Assembly (NCBI RefSeq): GCF_022213065.1
Contig: NZ_JAKLJA010000006.1
Location: forward strand, 186,001 to 250,000
Source: Paraburkholderia tagetis
GTDB lineage: Bacteria; Pseudomonadota; Gammaproteobacteria; Burkholderiales; Burkholderiaceae
Reading direction: 5' to 3'
Length of the DNA: 64,000 nucleotides
Shown: piece by piece, positions 52,731 to 62,568 of the stretch
How positions within the stretch are numbered: position 1 is the first letter of the stretch
Layout of the letters: each line of letters opens with the position of its first letter
Made by a program: the position numbers and the translations under genes
The notes under the pieces: model-generated
The model's input: the letters and a program-made list of their open reading frames with translations, nothing else
Told to the model about the DNA's origin: nothing
Database searches by the model: none

Positions 52731-54119
52731 TTACTCACTTTCACCGGTTGCGGGCTCCTCGTCGAAAATTTGGTACTTGCGGATTTTTTCCCACAATACT
52801 TTGCGGCTGATGCCCAGATATTGGGCCGTATCCTTGCGGCGCCAGCCGTTTGCATCGAGCGCCGCCAGCAGACGGCTGCGCTCGGCCATGTCCCACTTGC
52901 TGCGATCGACGACGGGCGCCACCGCCTCCGCCGCCGCGGGCTGGGCACCGCCCGAGCCGGCCAGAAGCCGGCGCAGGCGCGGCGCGTCCCAGCTACCCAT
53001 CTGCCGCACCGTCACACCCACCCGTTCGGCCAGGTTGCGCAGCTCGCGCACATTGCCCGGAAAGCGCATCGCGGCCACCGAGTCGGCCAGCCAGTAAGGC
53101 AGCTCCGGCAATGCATCGAGGCGCTCGCCGCCCACCACGGACGCCACGAAAGCTTTGAAGAGCGCGATCTTGTCCACCGCGCCGCGCTCTTCGAGCGACG
53201 GCACAAGCAGCTCGATCACGGCAAGCCGGTAATAGAGGTCGGCGCGAAAGCCGCCCTCTTTCACGAGTTGCGGCAGTTGCCGGTTGGTGGCCGCGACGAG
53301 GCGGAAATCCACCTTCAGCGGCGTGGCCGAGCCGATGCGCGTGACCGTGCCGTCCTCCAGCACGCGCAGCAGCTTCACCTGCTGGTAGAGCGGCAGGTCG
53401 CCGATTTCGTCGAGAAATAGCGTGCCGCCGTCGGCCTGCTCGAAGTAGCCCTTGTGTGCGAGCGCCGCGCCCGTGAATGAGCCCTTCGCATGTCCGAAGA
53501 ACAGCGACTCGAACAGGCCGTCGGGAATCGCGCCGCAGTTCACGGCGACGAACGGCCCCGTGCCGTAACGGCCATGCTTGCGGTGCAGCAGTTCTGCGAT
53601 GCGCTCCTTGCCGGTCCCGGTCTCGCCGTGCACGAGCACGCTCGTGTCGCAGTCGGCGAAGGTGTCCACTTCATTCATCAGCGCGCGCATGCTCTCGGAC
53701 TCGGCCACGAGCATGTCCGCACCCGCCGTCTGGGCCGAATGCGCGCGCAGTTGCACGACGAGTTTGGACACGAGCCCGCGCAGCTCGGCGCAGGTGAAGT
53801 CGAGCGGCAAGATGTACGAATACTCGGCGGGATACATGGCCGGGTCGTTGTCGCGCGGCGCCGCGCCGACCCAGATCACGGGCATGCCGTGCGTGGCCTG
53901 CCAGTCGCGCAGCACGAGCGCGCCGGTGTCGATCACGCTCACGCTCACGATGGCGATCGACGCGCGCGCGGCGATGCGTTGTGGCGAGACGGCGGTGTCG
54001 TCGGCGCGGGTCACCTCGACGTCGAGGCTCGCCATGCAGCGCGCGACGCGCTCGACGATATCGGCTTTGCCTTCCCAGACGTAGAGATCGAGTTCCTCGA
54101 TGGGGGTGGTGGTTCGCAT
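52731..54119 (-). CDS. Sigma-54-dependent activator at the end of the tad operon
   Basis: 462 residues. N-terminal domain (1-125) is receiver-like but I cannot show a phosphorylation aspartate. AAA+ domain: Walker A GETGTGKE (165-172), the sigma-54 contact loop GSFTGA (213-218, a variant of GAFTGA), Walker B TLFLDE (233-238), then [20 protein letters not shown]-terminal Fis [33 protein letters not shown]. It lies 12 bp after tadG, so it is likely co-transcribed and may switch on tad promoters outside this window. Confidence 0.93.
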   Translation of the reverse strand: MRTTTPIEELDLYVWEGKADIVERVARCMASLDVEVTRADDTAVSPQRIAARASIAIVSVSVIDTGALVLRDWQATHGMPVIWVGAAPRDNDPAMYPAEYSYILPLDFTCAELRGLVSKLVVQLRAHSAQTAGADMLVAESESMRALMNEVDTFADCDTSVLVHGETGTGKERIAELLHRKHGRYGTGPFVAVNCGAIPDGLFESLFFGHAKGSFTGAALAHKGYFEQADGGTLFLDEIGDLPLYQQVKLLRVLEDGTVTRIGSATPLKVDFRLVAATNRQLPQLVKEGGFRADLYYRLAVIELLVPSLEERGAVDKIALFKAFVASVVGGERLDALPELPYWLADSVAAMRFPGNVRELRNLAERVGVTVRQMGSWDAPRLRRLLAGSGGAQPAAAEAVAPVVDRSKWDMAERSRLLAALDANGWRRKDTAQYLGISRKVLWEKIRKYQIFDEEPATGESE

Positions 54120-54131
54120 CGTGGGGTTTTC

Positions 54132-56084
54132 TTATTGAACGAGTGTTGCAACACCGCACGTGAGCGGATAGTCGGTCACGGTCGCGACGCCAAGCTGGAC
54201 GCCGAGCAGTTGCAGCAAGGGGCCGAGGATGATGTCATCGAGACCTTTGAGCACGGGGCCCAGCGTGTTGCCGAGTACGCCCGTCACGACCGGCATGACG
54301 AGGCCATCGACCAGCCCGCCGACGGCTCCGCCGATGACGCTCCCGAGCAACAAGTCGAGCGCCCCCGACAGCAAGGTCAGTTTCAAGCCGTTGTTGCTCT
54401 CGGTGAGTTGGCCTAACGTGGTCACGGTCGATTGAAGCGAATTGTCGAGCACGGCGCCGAGCGCATTCGAATTGACGGAATTGCCGTTGATCGGGTTGCC
54501 ATTGCCGTCGAACATCAAGGTCGCACTGGACGGATTGACGACGGGCACGCCGACCGACGGCGCGCTCACCGTGGCGATGGGCGTATTGAGCAACGACACG
54601 CTCGCCACGCTCCAGCGGGCGTTCGTGCTGCTACAGCTAAAGCCGCTGACGTCCGTCGCGCTGACACCGTTCGCGAGCGGCGTACCGATGCAGATATTGG
54701 CGAGCCCGGTCTGCACGCCGATCGTCTGCGTGCTCGCCGCCTTGCTGGCCGCGCACTGCGCTGACTGCAGCCACGCCTGTCCCTGCGCCGCGACCACGTA
54801 GAGCGGCAGTTGCACGCTCACGTCGAGGACGTAAGGGATACCGAGCCAGGAGGTCGTCGTGTTCGTGGTCGAAATCGTGGCGTTCGCGCCAAGCAGGATC
54901 TGCGCGGTCTGAGCCTGCGTTCGCCACGTGCTCGTGCCCTCGATATAGCCGGGCTCGCCCACGGCGATCGAAGGCGGCGAGATCACCTGCAACGTGAGCG
55001 CGACGCTCACGGGCAGAACGCCGCTCAAGCCCGTGGTGTCCAGGTTGAAGGTGACCGGCGCATTGCCCGCGGCGGCAATCTCGGCGCCGGCGATCAGCAT
55101 CTGCAGGACGTTGACGCTGGCGTCGGCCGCGTACTCGGCGTTGGCCACGCCGAGTTGCAGCAAGGCGGGCGAGCCGGACAGCGCCGCAAGCTGGATGGGC
55201 TTGAGCGTCCCCTGCGGAACAAGCGCGGCCACCGCTTTCAGGCCGCTTGTCGCGGCAGAGACGTCGGCCGTGAGCGCACCGTCCCGGCCAACGGCGTTGA
55301 GCAGAATGGTGGCAAGATCGCCGACCGTGGCCTGCGTGGCGAGCAGCCCATCGTAGGTTCCGGCCGCTGTGGCCACGGCCGCGAGATCGGCCACCTTCAC
55401 ATTGGCGTTCGCGAGGCCGTTCCACGAGGCCGCGTCGAGCTGCACCTGTGTGCCGCCCAGCAGCGCCCCGAGCATGCCGTTGAGCAGGTTCACCTGGGCC
55501 AGCGACGTGCCGACCTGAAACGAGCCAATCACCGACGCCTTGGCCGTGGCGCTCGCCGCGATCCGGTGCGCCGGCCCAAGGAAAAAATACGGCACGGTAT
55601 TCGTGACGCTCACCTGCACGCCGTTGAGCGGCGGCGTGCCGTTGCTCACGAACGTCATGCCGCCATTGCCGTTCGAGTCCCAGCGTCCACACGTGACGGC
55701 GAGCGTGCGCGTCGTGCCGCTCGCCACGAAGCCGTTGCTCGCCGCATTGGCGCTCGCCGTCACGAGCGGCTGCGAGCATGGGTCGTCCATCTGTTGCGCG
55801 GCGGCGAGCGCCGCGAGATCGGCGACGTTCTGCAGCGAGCGCTTCGCGAGATAGAGATTCGCCACGTCGAGCACGCCCAGCGCCGCCACGGCAACCAGGA
55901 GCCCGATGACCGCGATCAACGCGAGCGAGCCGCGCTGGCGCCGTGCAAGCGCGCTGGCCCGCGCACGTGTGCGGGCCGACCGGCGCGGCTGCGCCGTGGG
56001 GACACCGAGAGCACCGTGAGCACCGGGTAGACCGGAAGTGTCTGGAACACCGACACGCGCCGGCTGGCGTAAGCGCGACACCAT
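54132..56084 (-). CDS. tadG: TadG-like pseudopilin/anchoring protein
   Basis: 650 residues. N-terminal Pro/Arg-rich region, then QRGSLALIAVIGLLVAVAALGVLDVANLYLAKRSLQNVADLAALAAAQQ: the TadE/TadG membrane helix followed by its conserved helical stretch. The remainder is a large Ala/Thr/Ser/Val-rich extracellular part with repeated DNA strands and Cys pairs (TCGRWDSN, CSSTNARW). Start 56084 is preferred because the preceding gene ends two bases earlier; a longer frame begins at 56165. It helps anchor or assemble Flp pili. The large C-terminal part is longer than in many TadG. Confidence 0.82.
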   Translation of the reverse strand: MVSRLRQPARVGVPDTSGLPGAHGALGVPTAQPRRSARTRARASALARRQRGSLALIAVIGLLVAVAALGVLDVANLYLAKRSLQNVADLAALAAAQQMDDPCSQPLVTASANAASNGFVASGTTRTLAVTCGRWDSNGNGGMTFVSNGTPPLNGVQVSVTNTVPYFFLGPAHRIAASATAKASVIGSFQVGTSLAQVNLLNGMLGALLGGTQVQLDAASWNGLANANVKVADLAAVATAAGTYDGLLATQATVGDLATILLNAVGRDGALTADVSAATSGLKAVAALVPQGTLKPIQLAALSGSPALLQLGVANAEYAADASVNVLQMLIAGAEIAAAGNAPVTFNLDTTGLSGVLPVSVALTLQVISPPSIAVGEPGYIEGTSTWRTQAQTAQILLGANATISTTNTTTSWLGIPYVLDVSVQLPLYVVAAQGQAWLQSAQCAASKAASTQTIGVQTGLANICIGTPLANGVSATDVSGFSCSSTNARWSVASVSLLNTPIATVSAPSVGVPVVNPSSATLMFDGNGNPINGNSVNSNALGAVLDNSLQSTVTTLGQLTESNNGLKLTLLSGALDLLLGSVIGGAVGGLVDGLVMPVVTGVLGNTLGPVLKGLDDIILGPLLQLLGVQLGVATVTDYPLTCGVATLVQ

Positions 56085-56085
56085 C

Positions 56086-56514
56086 TCAGTACGCGCCTCC
56101 CCCGCCCGGGGCTGCGGTTCCAGCTCCACCGCCCTGCCCATTGCCCGTCTGGATGGTCGAGCCAAAGCTTGCCGGGATGTTCGTGTCGAACGATTTCATG
56201 TAGCGCCGGTAAGCGTAGCCCGCCTCGGCGCCGAGCATGGGCAACGCCGGAGCGGCCTGGGCGTTGCTGCGCTGAAGATCGAGCCAGGCCCGCGTCGAAT
56301 GGCCGATCTCGCTGTTCCGGACGCGCTCGCCGGAGGCCTGCGCGTCCACGCTCTGGGCATGCACAGCCGGCGCCGCGAACGCCATGACCAAAGCCGCGCG
56401 AGCAGCAATGGCGGCGATTGCAGCGGTCGCGGCGCGATGGCGACGCCCCCGAAAAGCCGCCGAGGCGACGCGACGCGCGGCAGAGCGCGCATCCTGGAGT
56501 TGACTGGCTTTCAT
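56086..56514 (-). CDS. DUF3613 family exported protein in the tad operon
   Basis: 142 residues with a long signal sequence ([28 protein letters not shown]) and a DUF3613 core: RVRNSEIGHSTRAWLDLQRSNAQAAPALPMLGAEAGYAYRRYMKSF, ending in a Gly/Ala tail. GAGGAATACG precedes the ATG. It stands between tadD and tadG on the same strand with one-base spacing to tadG, and is found in this place in related tad loci of Burkholderiales. Function is unknown, probably part of the pilus machine. Confidence 0.85.
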   Translation of the reverse strand: MKASQLQDARSAARRVASAAFRGRRHRAATAAIAAIAARAALVMAFAAPAVHAQSVDAQASGERVRNSEIGHSTRAWLDLQRSNAQAAPALPMLGAEAGYAYRRYMKSFDTNIPASFGSTIQTGNGQGGGAGTAAPGGGGAY

Positions 56515-56601
56515 CGTATTCCTCGTGTTGCGCGGACGTGGCACGCCGGGCCGGTCCTGCATGTTCCACATGTCGCTCGTTGCGGTCCAGTTACGGCGCG
56601 G

Positions 56602-57501
56602 TTACGGCGCAAAGCGATCCACCAGGCGCGGCTGCGCATCGCCGCCGCGCCAGTTGTCCTGGGCGCTTGCGAGCGCGCGCGGCGCCGGCACCGCGGCGCG
56701 CTGCGCGACGCGCAGCGAGGCCTGCTCCTGCGATTCGCGCCGCTGCGCTACCTCTCGCGCACGCTGCGCTTCGCGCACCTTCTGCGCATCGCGCGCGACC
56801 GCCGCGCGGGTCTGCGCAGGCAGGCCCCGATGCGCCATGAGCGCCTGCGCATCCGCGTCGTTGCCGCTCGCCTCGAACAGCAGCGCCACGTTCGCGACGA
56901 TCTTCTCGTTGTGCGAATCCAGCTCCAGCGCCTCGAGGAGCGGCACGCGCGCGCCCGCCACGTCCCCGTCGCGCAGCAGCGCATAGCCGAGGTCGGAGAG
57001 CGTGGCCGCGTTGGTCGGGTCGAGCCGCGAGGCGTCCCCCAACTCTTGCGCAGCCTTGCGGAAATCGCCCGCCGCGCCCGCGAGCAGACCGAGTCCGCGA
57101 TGGCCGCGCGCCGCGAGCGGCGTGTTGAGCAACTGCGCGTAGGCCGCCGCGCTCGCGCCCGCCTGCCCCGTCACGCGCAGCGCGTCGGCGCGCAGCAGGA
57201 TCGAATCGGGCGTGGCGCCGTACTGGCGCTCGAAGGCGTCGATGTGCGCGAGCGATGCGTAATAGAGCCCCTCGGTCTGCATGCGCGAGATCAGGCCGAG
57301 GTACATGCCGGGCGTGTCCGGCGCGGGATCGTGGGTGCTCGCGCGCATCTGCATGTCGGCCTGCGCCTGCGGACCGACGCCGTAGCCCTGCGGCGTCCCG
57401 CACGCGCCAAGCGCTGCGAGCCCCGTGCAGGCCAGGGCCGCCAGCGCGCGGCGCGCGGCCGGCCTGCACGCCGCTGCCGTGTCGACAATGACATTCTTCA
57501 T
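56602..57501 (-). CDS. tadD: TadD-like TPR lipoprotein
   Basis: 299 residues. Signal with lipidation site LAALGACG (about residues 23-34), then TPR repeats: GMYLGLISRMQTEGLYYASLAHIDAFERQYGATPDSILLRADALR, GLLAGAAGDFRKAAQELGDASRLDPTNAATLSDLGYALLRDGD. A basic Gln/Arg-rich end follows. TadD proteins assist secretin (RcpA) assembly in the outer membrane. The start at 57501 has no strong Shine-Dalgarno; a TTG at 57561 overlapping the tadC stop is the alternative. Confidence 0.85.
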   Translation of the reverse strand: MKNVIVDTAAACRPAARRALAALACTGLAALGACGTPQGYGVGPQAQADMQMRASTHDPAPDTPGMYLGLISRMQTEGLYYASLAHIDAFERQYGATPDSILLRADALRVTGQAGASAAAYAQLLNTPLAARGHRGLGLLAGAAGDFRKAAQELGDASRLDPTNAATLSDLGYALLRDGDVAGARVPLLEALELDSHNEKIVANVALLFEASGNDADAQALMAHRGLPAQTRAAVARDAQKVREAQRAREVAQRRESQEQASLRVAQRAAVPAPRALASAQDNWRGGDAQPRLVDRFAP

Positions 57502-57557
57502 GATGGTTCTAAACACCCCGCCGTGTTCATGACTCGATCGCACTTTCACACTTCGCC

Positions 57558-58793
57558 TCAATGACGAATCGACGCCAGCGAATGCAGGACGGCGATCACG
57601 CCCGGCCCCGCCGTGACGATGAGCAGCGCGGGCAGCAGGGTCACCACCATCACGCCGGTCATCCTCACGGTGAGCTTGCCGATACGCTCGCGCAACACCG
57701 CGCGGCGCACTTCGCGCAGCCGGTCGCCGAATTGCTTGAGCGGCTCCTGTACCGCGCCGCCGTGCTTGTCCACCTGCACGAGCAGCCGGATCACCGCGCG
57801 CAGATCCTCGTTTTCGTAGATCGACGCGATGCGCTGCAACGACTGCTCGCGCGTGCGGCCCGCCACGAACTGCCGTTGCGCGATCTCCATTTCTCCCGCG
57901 AGCACGGGCAGCACGAGGCGGAACTCGTTGATCATCACCTGCATGCTCTGGTCGAGCGAGAGCCCGACGCCCTGCAGCAGACGCAGCAGGTCGACGAGCA
58001 TCGGCAATTCATCGGCCACGGCGTCGAGCCGTGCACGCGCTCGGCGGCGCACCACGAACTTCGGCATGAAAAAGCCGAGCAGCAGGCCGCCGCCCGCCCA
58101 CGCCACAGGCCGCGCGCCGTGCGCGATGCCGTACCACGCTGCCAGCCCCGCCATGGCGGCCGCGCACACGATGCGGACGATGCAATAGAGGCCGCGCGCA
58201 CGCGCGTCGGCATAGCCGCATTGGTCGAGCAGGCGTCGGTCTTCGTCGGCGACAATCAGCTTGCCCGCCGATGTTTCGAGCCAGCGGGCACCGACAGCAC
58301 CGAGCGCGTCGATCATGCCTGGGAGTCCGGAGCGTCGTGGCGCACCCAGGAGTGCGTCGATGGTTGCAGCGCCGCCCTTGCCGTGCGCTGCCGCACCGCC
58401 CTGTGCGCTTCGGGACGCTGCCGCGCCGCCTTGCGTACCGCCCGATATGCCAACCGGTGCGCGCTGCGCGCCGTGTGCGCCGCTAGCGGAGCCCGCCATC
58501 GATGAACCAGCGGACATACCAGTGAACACGCCAGCGGACGCACCGACCGATGCACCAACAGACGCACCAACAGACGCACTAACCGGCGCACCAGCACGCA
58601 CGGCGGCAGCACGTGCATCGAGAGCGGCCATGCCTTGCACGCTCGCCTGCGATCCATAGTTCGCCATGGCTTGCTCGAGCATGCGCGCGCTCTTGCGCGC
58701 GGCCACGAGCCGTGCGCACGCGAGCGCCGCGAGCAATGCGAGGCCGAGCGCGCCGAGCAGCAGCGCCAGCGCACCGAGGCCATGCGCGCTCAC
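57558..58793 (-). CDS. tadC: TadC inner-membrane platform protein
   Basis: 411 residues, GTG start at 58793 overlapping the tadB stop by four bases. N-terminal membrane helix (ALALLLGALGLALLAALAC), a variable Ala/Gly/Ser linker with VGAS repeats from 12-bp DNA units, then the GspF-like domain: DLLRLLQGVGLSLDQSMQVMINEF, AEELEI-type EMEIAQRQFVAGRTREQSLQRIASIYENEDLRAVIRLLVQVDKHGGAVQEPLKQFGDRLREVRR and C-terminal membrane helices. Works with TadB to drive Flp pilin assembly. Confidence 0.9.
   Translation of the reverse strand: MSAHGLGALALLLGALGLALLAALACARLVAARKSARMLEQAMANYGSQASVQGMAALDARAAAVRAGAPVSASVGASVGASVGASAGVFTGMSAGSSMAGSASGAHGAQRAPVGISGGTQGGAAASRSAQGGAAAHGKGGAATIDALLGAPRRSGLPGMIDALGAVGARWLETSAGKLIVADEDRRLLDQCGYADARARGLYCIVRIVCAAAMAGLAAWYGIAHGARPVAWAGGGLLLGFFMPKFVVRRRARARLDAVADELPMLVDLLRLLQGVGLSLDQSMQVMINEFRLVLPVLAGEMEIAQRQFVAGRTREQSLQRIASIYENEDLRAVIRLLVQVDKHGGAVQEPLKQFGDRLREVRRAVLRERIGKLTVRMTGVMVVTLLPALLIVTAGPGVIAVLHSLASIRH
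58507..58590. repeat. 12-bp in-frame tandem repeat in tadC, seven units
   Basis: Seven 12-bp units of the form CCAxCxGACGCA, two identical next to each other (58555-58578), the outer ones diverged. They encode the VGAS-type linker between the N-terminal helix and the GspF domain of TadC. Confidence 0.85.
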
Positions 58794-59860
58794 AGCGCCC
58801 CCTTGAACCGCGTGAGCCGGTACAGCAGATAAGCGCCCGTCATCTGCAAACCGATGGCCCCGTATACGAGCAGGCGCCCGGAATGGTCGTTCCACATCGA
58901 CGCGAAATACTGCGGATTGGTCACGATGAGAAAGCCGGCAATGCCAAGCGGCAGCAGCGCGAGCACCCATGCGGAAAGGCGCGTTTCCGCCGACATCGCG
59001 ACCAGCTCGCGCTGCGCCTGCTCGAGATCGCGCATGAACGTCGCCATGCGTTCGAGCATCACGTCGGCGCGGCCGCCGTAGCGCACCGAAAGGCGCAGCA
59101 CGGCGCCCACGAACTCCAGTTCGCGCGCGCGATAGACCCGCGCGACGTGACCGAGCGCGCGATCGATCTCGACGCCGGCGCGCAGCATGCGCGAAACGTG
59201 ATCGAGACATTCGCGCAGGGGCGCCTCGGTGGTGGGCAGCGCGGCCTGGAACGCGGCTGGCACACTGTTGCCGAGCACGATCAGACGCACGATGCCGTCG
59301 AGAAACGAAGGCAATTGCGCGACGAGCCGTGTGCGTCGCCGCTGCATGCGCACCGAAAGCACGAAGGCCACCAGCGCTACCATCAATACCAGCACGGCGA
59401 GCGCCGCCGGGCCGCCGCCGAGCACGAACGCCCACAGCGTCAGGGCAATCGCGATGAAGCCGACGAACACAAACGGCTTGCGCACATCGACGATGCCGGC
59501 GCGGCTCAGCATGCCCTGAAGCGCGAACGTCGCGCGAGCGCGCCAGCCCTGCGGCTGGGTCGCCGCCAACGGCAGCGCGCCGCCGCGCGTGGCGGTGTTT
59601 CCGCCCACATAGGCCGCGCGGACTTCATCGGGCCTGGAAGCGCCGGCGGGCCTGGCCGCCCCGGATCGGGACGCCCCGGACCCGGCCGCCACGCGCATGC
59701 CCGACGCCCCCGTGGCCTGGGTCGCGGCGTTCACCCGGCTGTCGACGAAACGCGTCACGTGCTCACGCGAGGCGCGCTGCTGCGCCTGCTGCCAGAGCAT
59801 CAGTCCGGCGGCGGCGAACAGCAGCGCCAGCGCCGCGATAAGCGCGATCGCGCTAGACAT
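58790..59860 (-). CDS. tadB: TadB inner-membrane platform protein
   Basis: 356 residues. N-terminal helix ([23 protein letters not shown]), a basic linker, then a second helical pair (FVFVGFIAIALTLWAFVL, LVLMVALVAFVLSV) and the GspF domain LPSFLDGIVRLIVLGNSVPAAFQAALPTTEAPLRECLDHVSRMLRAGVEIDRALGHVARVYRARELEFVGAVLRLSVRYGGRADVMLERMA with the usual terminal helices. It overlaps tadA by eight bases and tadC by four, so translation is coupled. Confidence 0.92.
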   Translation of the reverse strand: MSSAIALIAALALLFAAAGLMLWQQAQQRASREHVTRFVDSRVNAATQATGASGMRVAAGSGASRSGAARPAGASRPDEVRAAYVGGNTATRGGALPLAATQPQGWRARATFALQGMLSRAGIVDVRKPFVFVGFIAIALTLWAFVLGGGPAALAVLVLMVALVAFVLSVRMQRRRTRLVAQLPSFLDGIVRLIVLGNSVPAAFQAALPTTEAPLRECLDHVSRMLRAGVEIDRALGHVARVYRARELEFVGAVLRLSVRYGGRADVMLERMATFMRDLEQAQRELVAMSAETRLSAWVLALLPLGIAGFLIVTNPQYFASMWNDHSGRLLVYGAIGLQMTGAYLLYRLTRFKGAL

Positions 59861-61193
59861 TGAAGCCCCCGTCGCGCCCGCCCCCAAAGCCGAAATTCGA
59901 CGAAGCCGCAAGCGCCTGGCGAAAGCGCGCGAGCTTCGGCGAATGCGGATGAATGCCGAGCGACTCCCAGCAGTCGATCTCCTCGCCGTCCGCGTTCATG
60001 ACCGGCTCGTAGCGGTACAGCTCCTGCGTGGCGATGATGTTGTCCGCGAGTCCCGTTACTTCGGTTACCGAAAGAATCCGGCGGCGCCCGCTGGAAAGCC
60101 GCCCGATCTGCACGATGAAGTCGACGGCGTTGGCGATCTGCCGGCGCAGGCTGCTTTCGGTGCCCTGAAAGCCCGCGAAGCCCGCGAGCATTTCGAGCCG
60201 GTACAGACACTCGCGCGGCGACGACGCATGCACGGTCGCCATCGACCCGTCGTGGCCGGTGTTCATCGCCTGCAGCATTTCGAGCACTTCGCCGCCGCGC
60301 ACTTCGCCCACGATGATGCGGTCCGGTCGCATACGCAGCGTATTGCGCAGCAGATCGCGAATGGTCACCACGCCCGTCCCGTCGAAGCCACCAGGCCGGC
60401 TTTCGAGCCGCACCACATGCGGGTGATTGAGCGAGAGCTCGGCGGTGTCCTCGATCGTCACTACGCGCTCGATCTCGGGAATATGAAACGCCAGCGCATT
60501 CAGGAGCGATGTCTTGCCCGAACTCGTACCGCCCGAAACGAGGATATTGCAGCGCGCCTGCACCGCCGCTTCGAAGAGCGCGCCGATCTCCACGCCGAAC
60601 GTGCCGTTGCCGAGCAGATCGTCGGGGCGCAGCGGATCCTTGCGGAACTTGCGGATCGAGACGATGGGCCCCGCGAGCGAAAGCGGCTCGATCACGACAT
60701 TGATGCGCCCGCCGTCGGGCAGGCGCGCGTCGACCATCGGATTCGATTCGTCCAGCCGCCGCCCGATGGGCGCAAGAATGCGCCGCACGATGCGCAGCAG
60801 GTGCGCGTTGTCGGAGAAGCGCACAGGAATCTTCGAGAGAATGCCGTGCCGCGACACATACACGTCGCTATAGCCGTTGATGAGGATGTCCTCGACGGCC
60901 GGATCGGCGAGCAGGTCCTCGATCGGCCCGAAGCCCGCGAGCTCCTTGGTGAGCGCCCCGGCGATCGCGCGCACCTCGCTCTCGTTGATCGGAATGTGGC
61001 GCAGCCGCACGAAGCTGTCTATTTCCAGATCGACGAACTGGTTGATCGCCTGGCGCGACCAGCGACCGAATTCGGCGCCAAGCTCCTCGATGCGGGTCAG
61101 CAGATGTTCGTGCGCCGCGTTCTTGATGTCCTGGAACTGTTGGCTATGCGCGAACAAGGGCGCGTCATCGGCAAACTGGATGTTATCCGGCAT
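59853..61193 (-). CDS. tadA: TadA/CpaF secretion ATPase
   Basis: 446 residues. PulE/GspE-like AAA ATPase of the CpaF type: N-terminal TadA domain, [28 protein letters not shown], Walker [10 protein letters not shown] (221-229), Asp box and [21 protein letters not shown], Walker [43 protein letters not shown] with the His box. It powers Flp pilus assembly and, unlike the two-ATPase type IV pilus system, is the only motor. It overlaps tadB. Confidence 0.96.
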   Translation of the reverse strand: MPDNIQFADDAPLFAHSQQFQDIKNAAHEHLLTRIEELGAEFGRWSRQAINQFVDLEIDSFVRLRHIPINESEVRAIAGALTKELAGFGPIEDLLADPAVEDILINGYSDVYVSRHGILSKIPVRFSDNAHLLRIVRRILAPIGRRLDESNPMVDARLPDGGRINVVIEPLSLAGPIVSIRKFRKDPLRPDDLLGNGTFGVEIGALFEAAVQARCNILVSGGTSSGKTSLLNALAFHIPEIERVVTIEDTAELSLNHPHVVRLESRPGGFDGTGVVTIRDLLRNTLRMRPDRIIVGEVRGGEVLEMLQAMNTGHDGSMATVHASSPRECLYRLEMLAGFAGFQGTESSLRRQIANAVDFIVQIGRLSSGRRRILSVTEVTGLADNIIATQELYRYEPVMNADGEEIDCWESLGIHPHSPKLARFRQALAASSNFGFGGGRDGGFNV

Positions 61194-61196
61194 GAT

Positions 61197-62459
61197 CTAC
61201 GAACGCTTCGATGAGTGTTGGAAAAGACCGCGCAGGGGTCGGCGCAGCGCGTCGAACTTCTTCGGAACCGGCGTGCGCAGACCGTCGAGTTGCGCCGCGA
61301 GCGCGTCGAGCGCACGCACGTATGGGTCGCGCGGCGCGCTGTCGACGAGCAGATGGCCGCGGTTCGCGGCCTGGCACAGCGCCACGCGGCGCGCGGGCAG
61401 CACGCCCGCGAGTTCGATGCCGAGGCGCTCGGCAATCTGCGCCGCGCTCAGGTCGATGTCCGCTTCGTACTGGTTGATCACGAGGCGCAGGTTGGCATTG
61501 TCGACGGCACCGTCGCGCAGCATTTCGAGCTGGCGCGACGCCGCGACGATCGACGCGACGCTCTGGTCGCACACGAGCCAGGCCTGATCCGCCGCGCGCG
61601 CCATCTCGAAGACGAACTCCACGTTCGAGAAGCCGCCGAGATCGACGAGCTGCTGATCGAAGAACGCGCGCAGTCGCGTGAGCAGCGCCGCCGCCGATTG
61701 ATACGAGACTTCGCGCAACGCGCCGAGATCGGCAGGCAGCGTGGTGAGCGCGAGGCCGCTCTCATGGCGCGCGAGCGCGGTGTGCACGAAGGTCTGATCG
61801 AAGCGGCGCAGGTTGTGCATCGCATCGACGAAACTGAAGCCGTTGCCCACGTTGAGGAGCAGTGCGCCGTCTGCGGCCGGCAAGCCGAGGTCGAGCAGCG
61901 CGGTGTGCCGGTTCAGCGCGGCGCCCTTGCGCGCGAGCACCACACCCAGGCCCGCCGCGAGCGTGGTGACGCCCACACCGGGACGCGCGCCCAGCAACAC
62001 CGTGAGGCGGCCGTGCCGGCTCACGGGCTCCACGCGGTTGTCCAGCACCTGGCGCACGGTACTTAAGGCATCCTCAGTATCTGCGCCCGTATCGACGAAA
62101 TCGCGCACGCCCGCGCGCAGCGCCGAAATGGCGCTCTCCGGCTCGGCGAGCGTGCCCACGGCGATGATCTGCAAGCCCGGAAACGCCGCATGCGCAGCCG
62201 CCGCCACGGCGCTCGCGGCGTTGCCCTGCGCCTGGCCGCCGTGGAGCGAGCGTCCCCGCGAAAAATCGACCAGCAGCAGCGAAGGCATGCTCTGCGAGAT
62301 CTGCTGCGCGACGAGCCCCGCATCGAGCGCGACCGTCGTCACCTTGCCCACCGGGCCGAGCATGTGCTCGACCCAACGCGCGTTCGCGTCATTGGCCGTT
62401 GCGAAGACGAACGAATCCGTCATCGTGCGTTCAGCCGGCACGTGCGATCTCGCGTTCAT
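61197..62459 (-). CDS. tadZ: TadZ/CpaE localisation ATPase
   Basis: 420 residues. N-terminal receiver-like domain with VTTVALDAGLVAQQ, LLLVDFSRG and an ADTEDAL part. C-terminal ParA/MinD-like ATPase, with a deviant Walker A GARPGVGVTTLAAGLG (157-170) lacking the lysines of canonical MinD, typical of TadZ/CpaE. Later DLGGFSNVEFVFEMARAADQAWLVCDQSVAS matches. It positions the machine at the cell pole. AAAGGAGAGC precedes the ATG 62459. Confidence 0.92.
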   Translation of the reverse strand: MNARSHVPAERTMTDSFVFATANDANARWVEHMLGPVGKVTTVALDAGLVAQQISQSMPSLLLVDFSRGRSLHGGQAQGNAASAVAAAAHAAFPGLQIIAVGTLAEPESAISALRAGVRDFVDTGADTEDALSTVRQVLDNRVEPVSRHGRLTVLLGARPGVGVTTLAAGLGVVLARKGAALNRHTALLDLGLPAADGALLLNVGNGFSFVDAMHNLRRFDQTFVHTALARHESGLALTTLPADLGALREVSYQSAAALLTRLRAFFDQQLVDLGGFSNVEFVFEMARAADQAWLVCDQSVASIVAASRQLEMLRDGAVDNANLRLVINQYEADIDLSAAQIAERLGIELAGVLPARRVALCQAANRGHLLVDSAPRDPYVRALDALAAQLDGLRTPVPKKFDALRRPLRGLFQHSSKRS

Positions 62460-62568
62460 GAATGCTCTCCTTTTGCTGCTCGCGCAGCGATTGCCACCGG
62501 ACGCGCGCTTTCGCGCATGCGACGCACGCCGCACGCCGCGCCGGGAGCGGAACCGACGACCCACTGCA

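Noticed and set aside
57558..59435. 625-codon frame that would fuse an extra N-terminus to TadC
   Set aside because: The extra 214 codons lie in the wrong frame of tadB. The GTG at 58793 overlapping the tadB stop gives a normal TadC.
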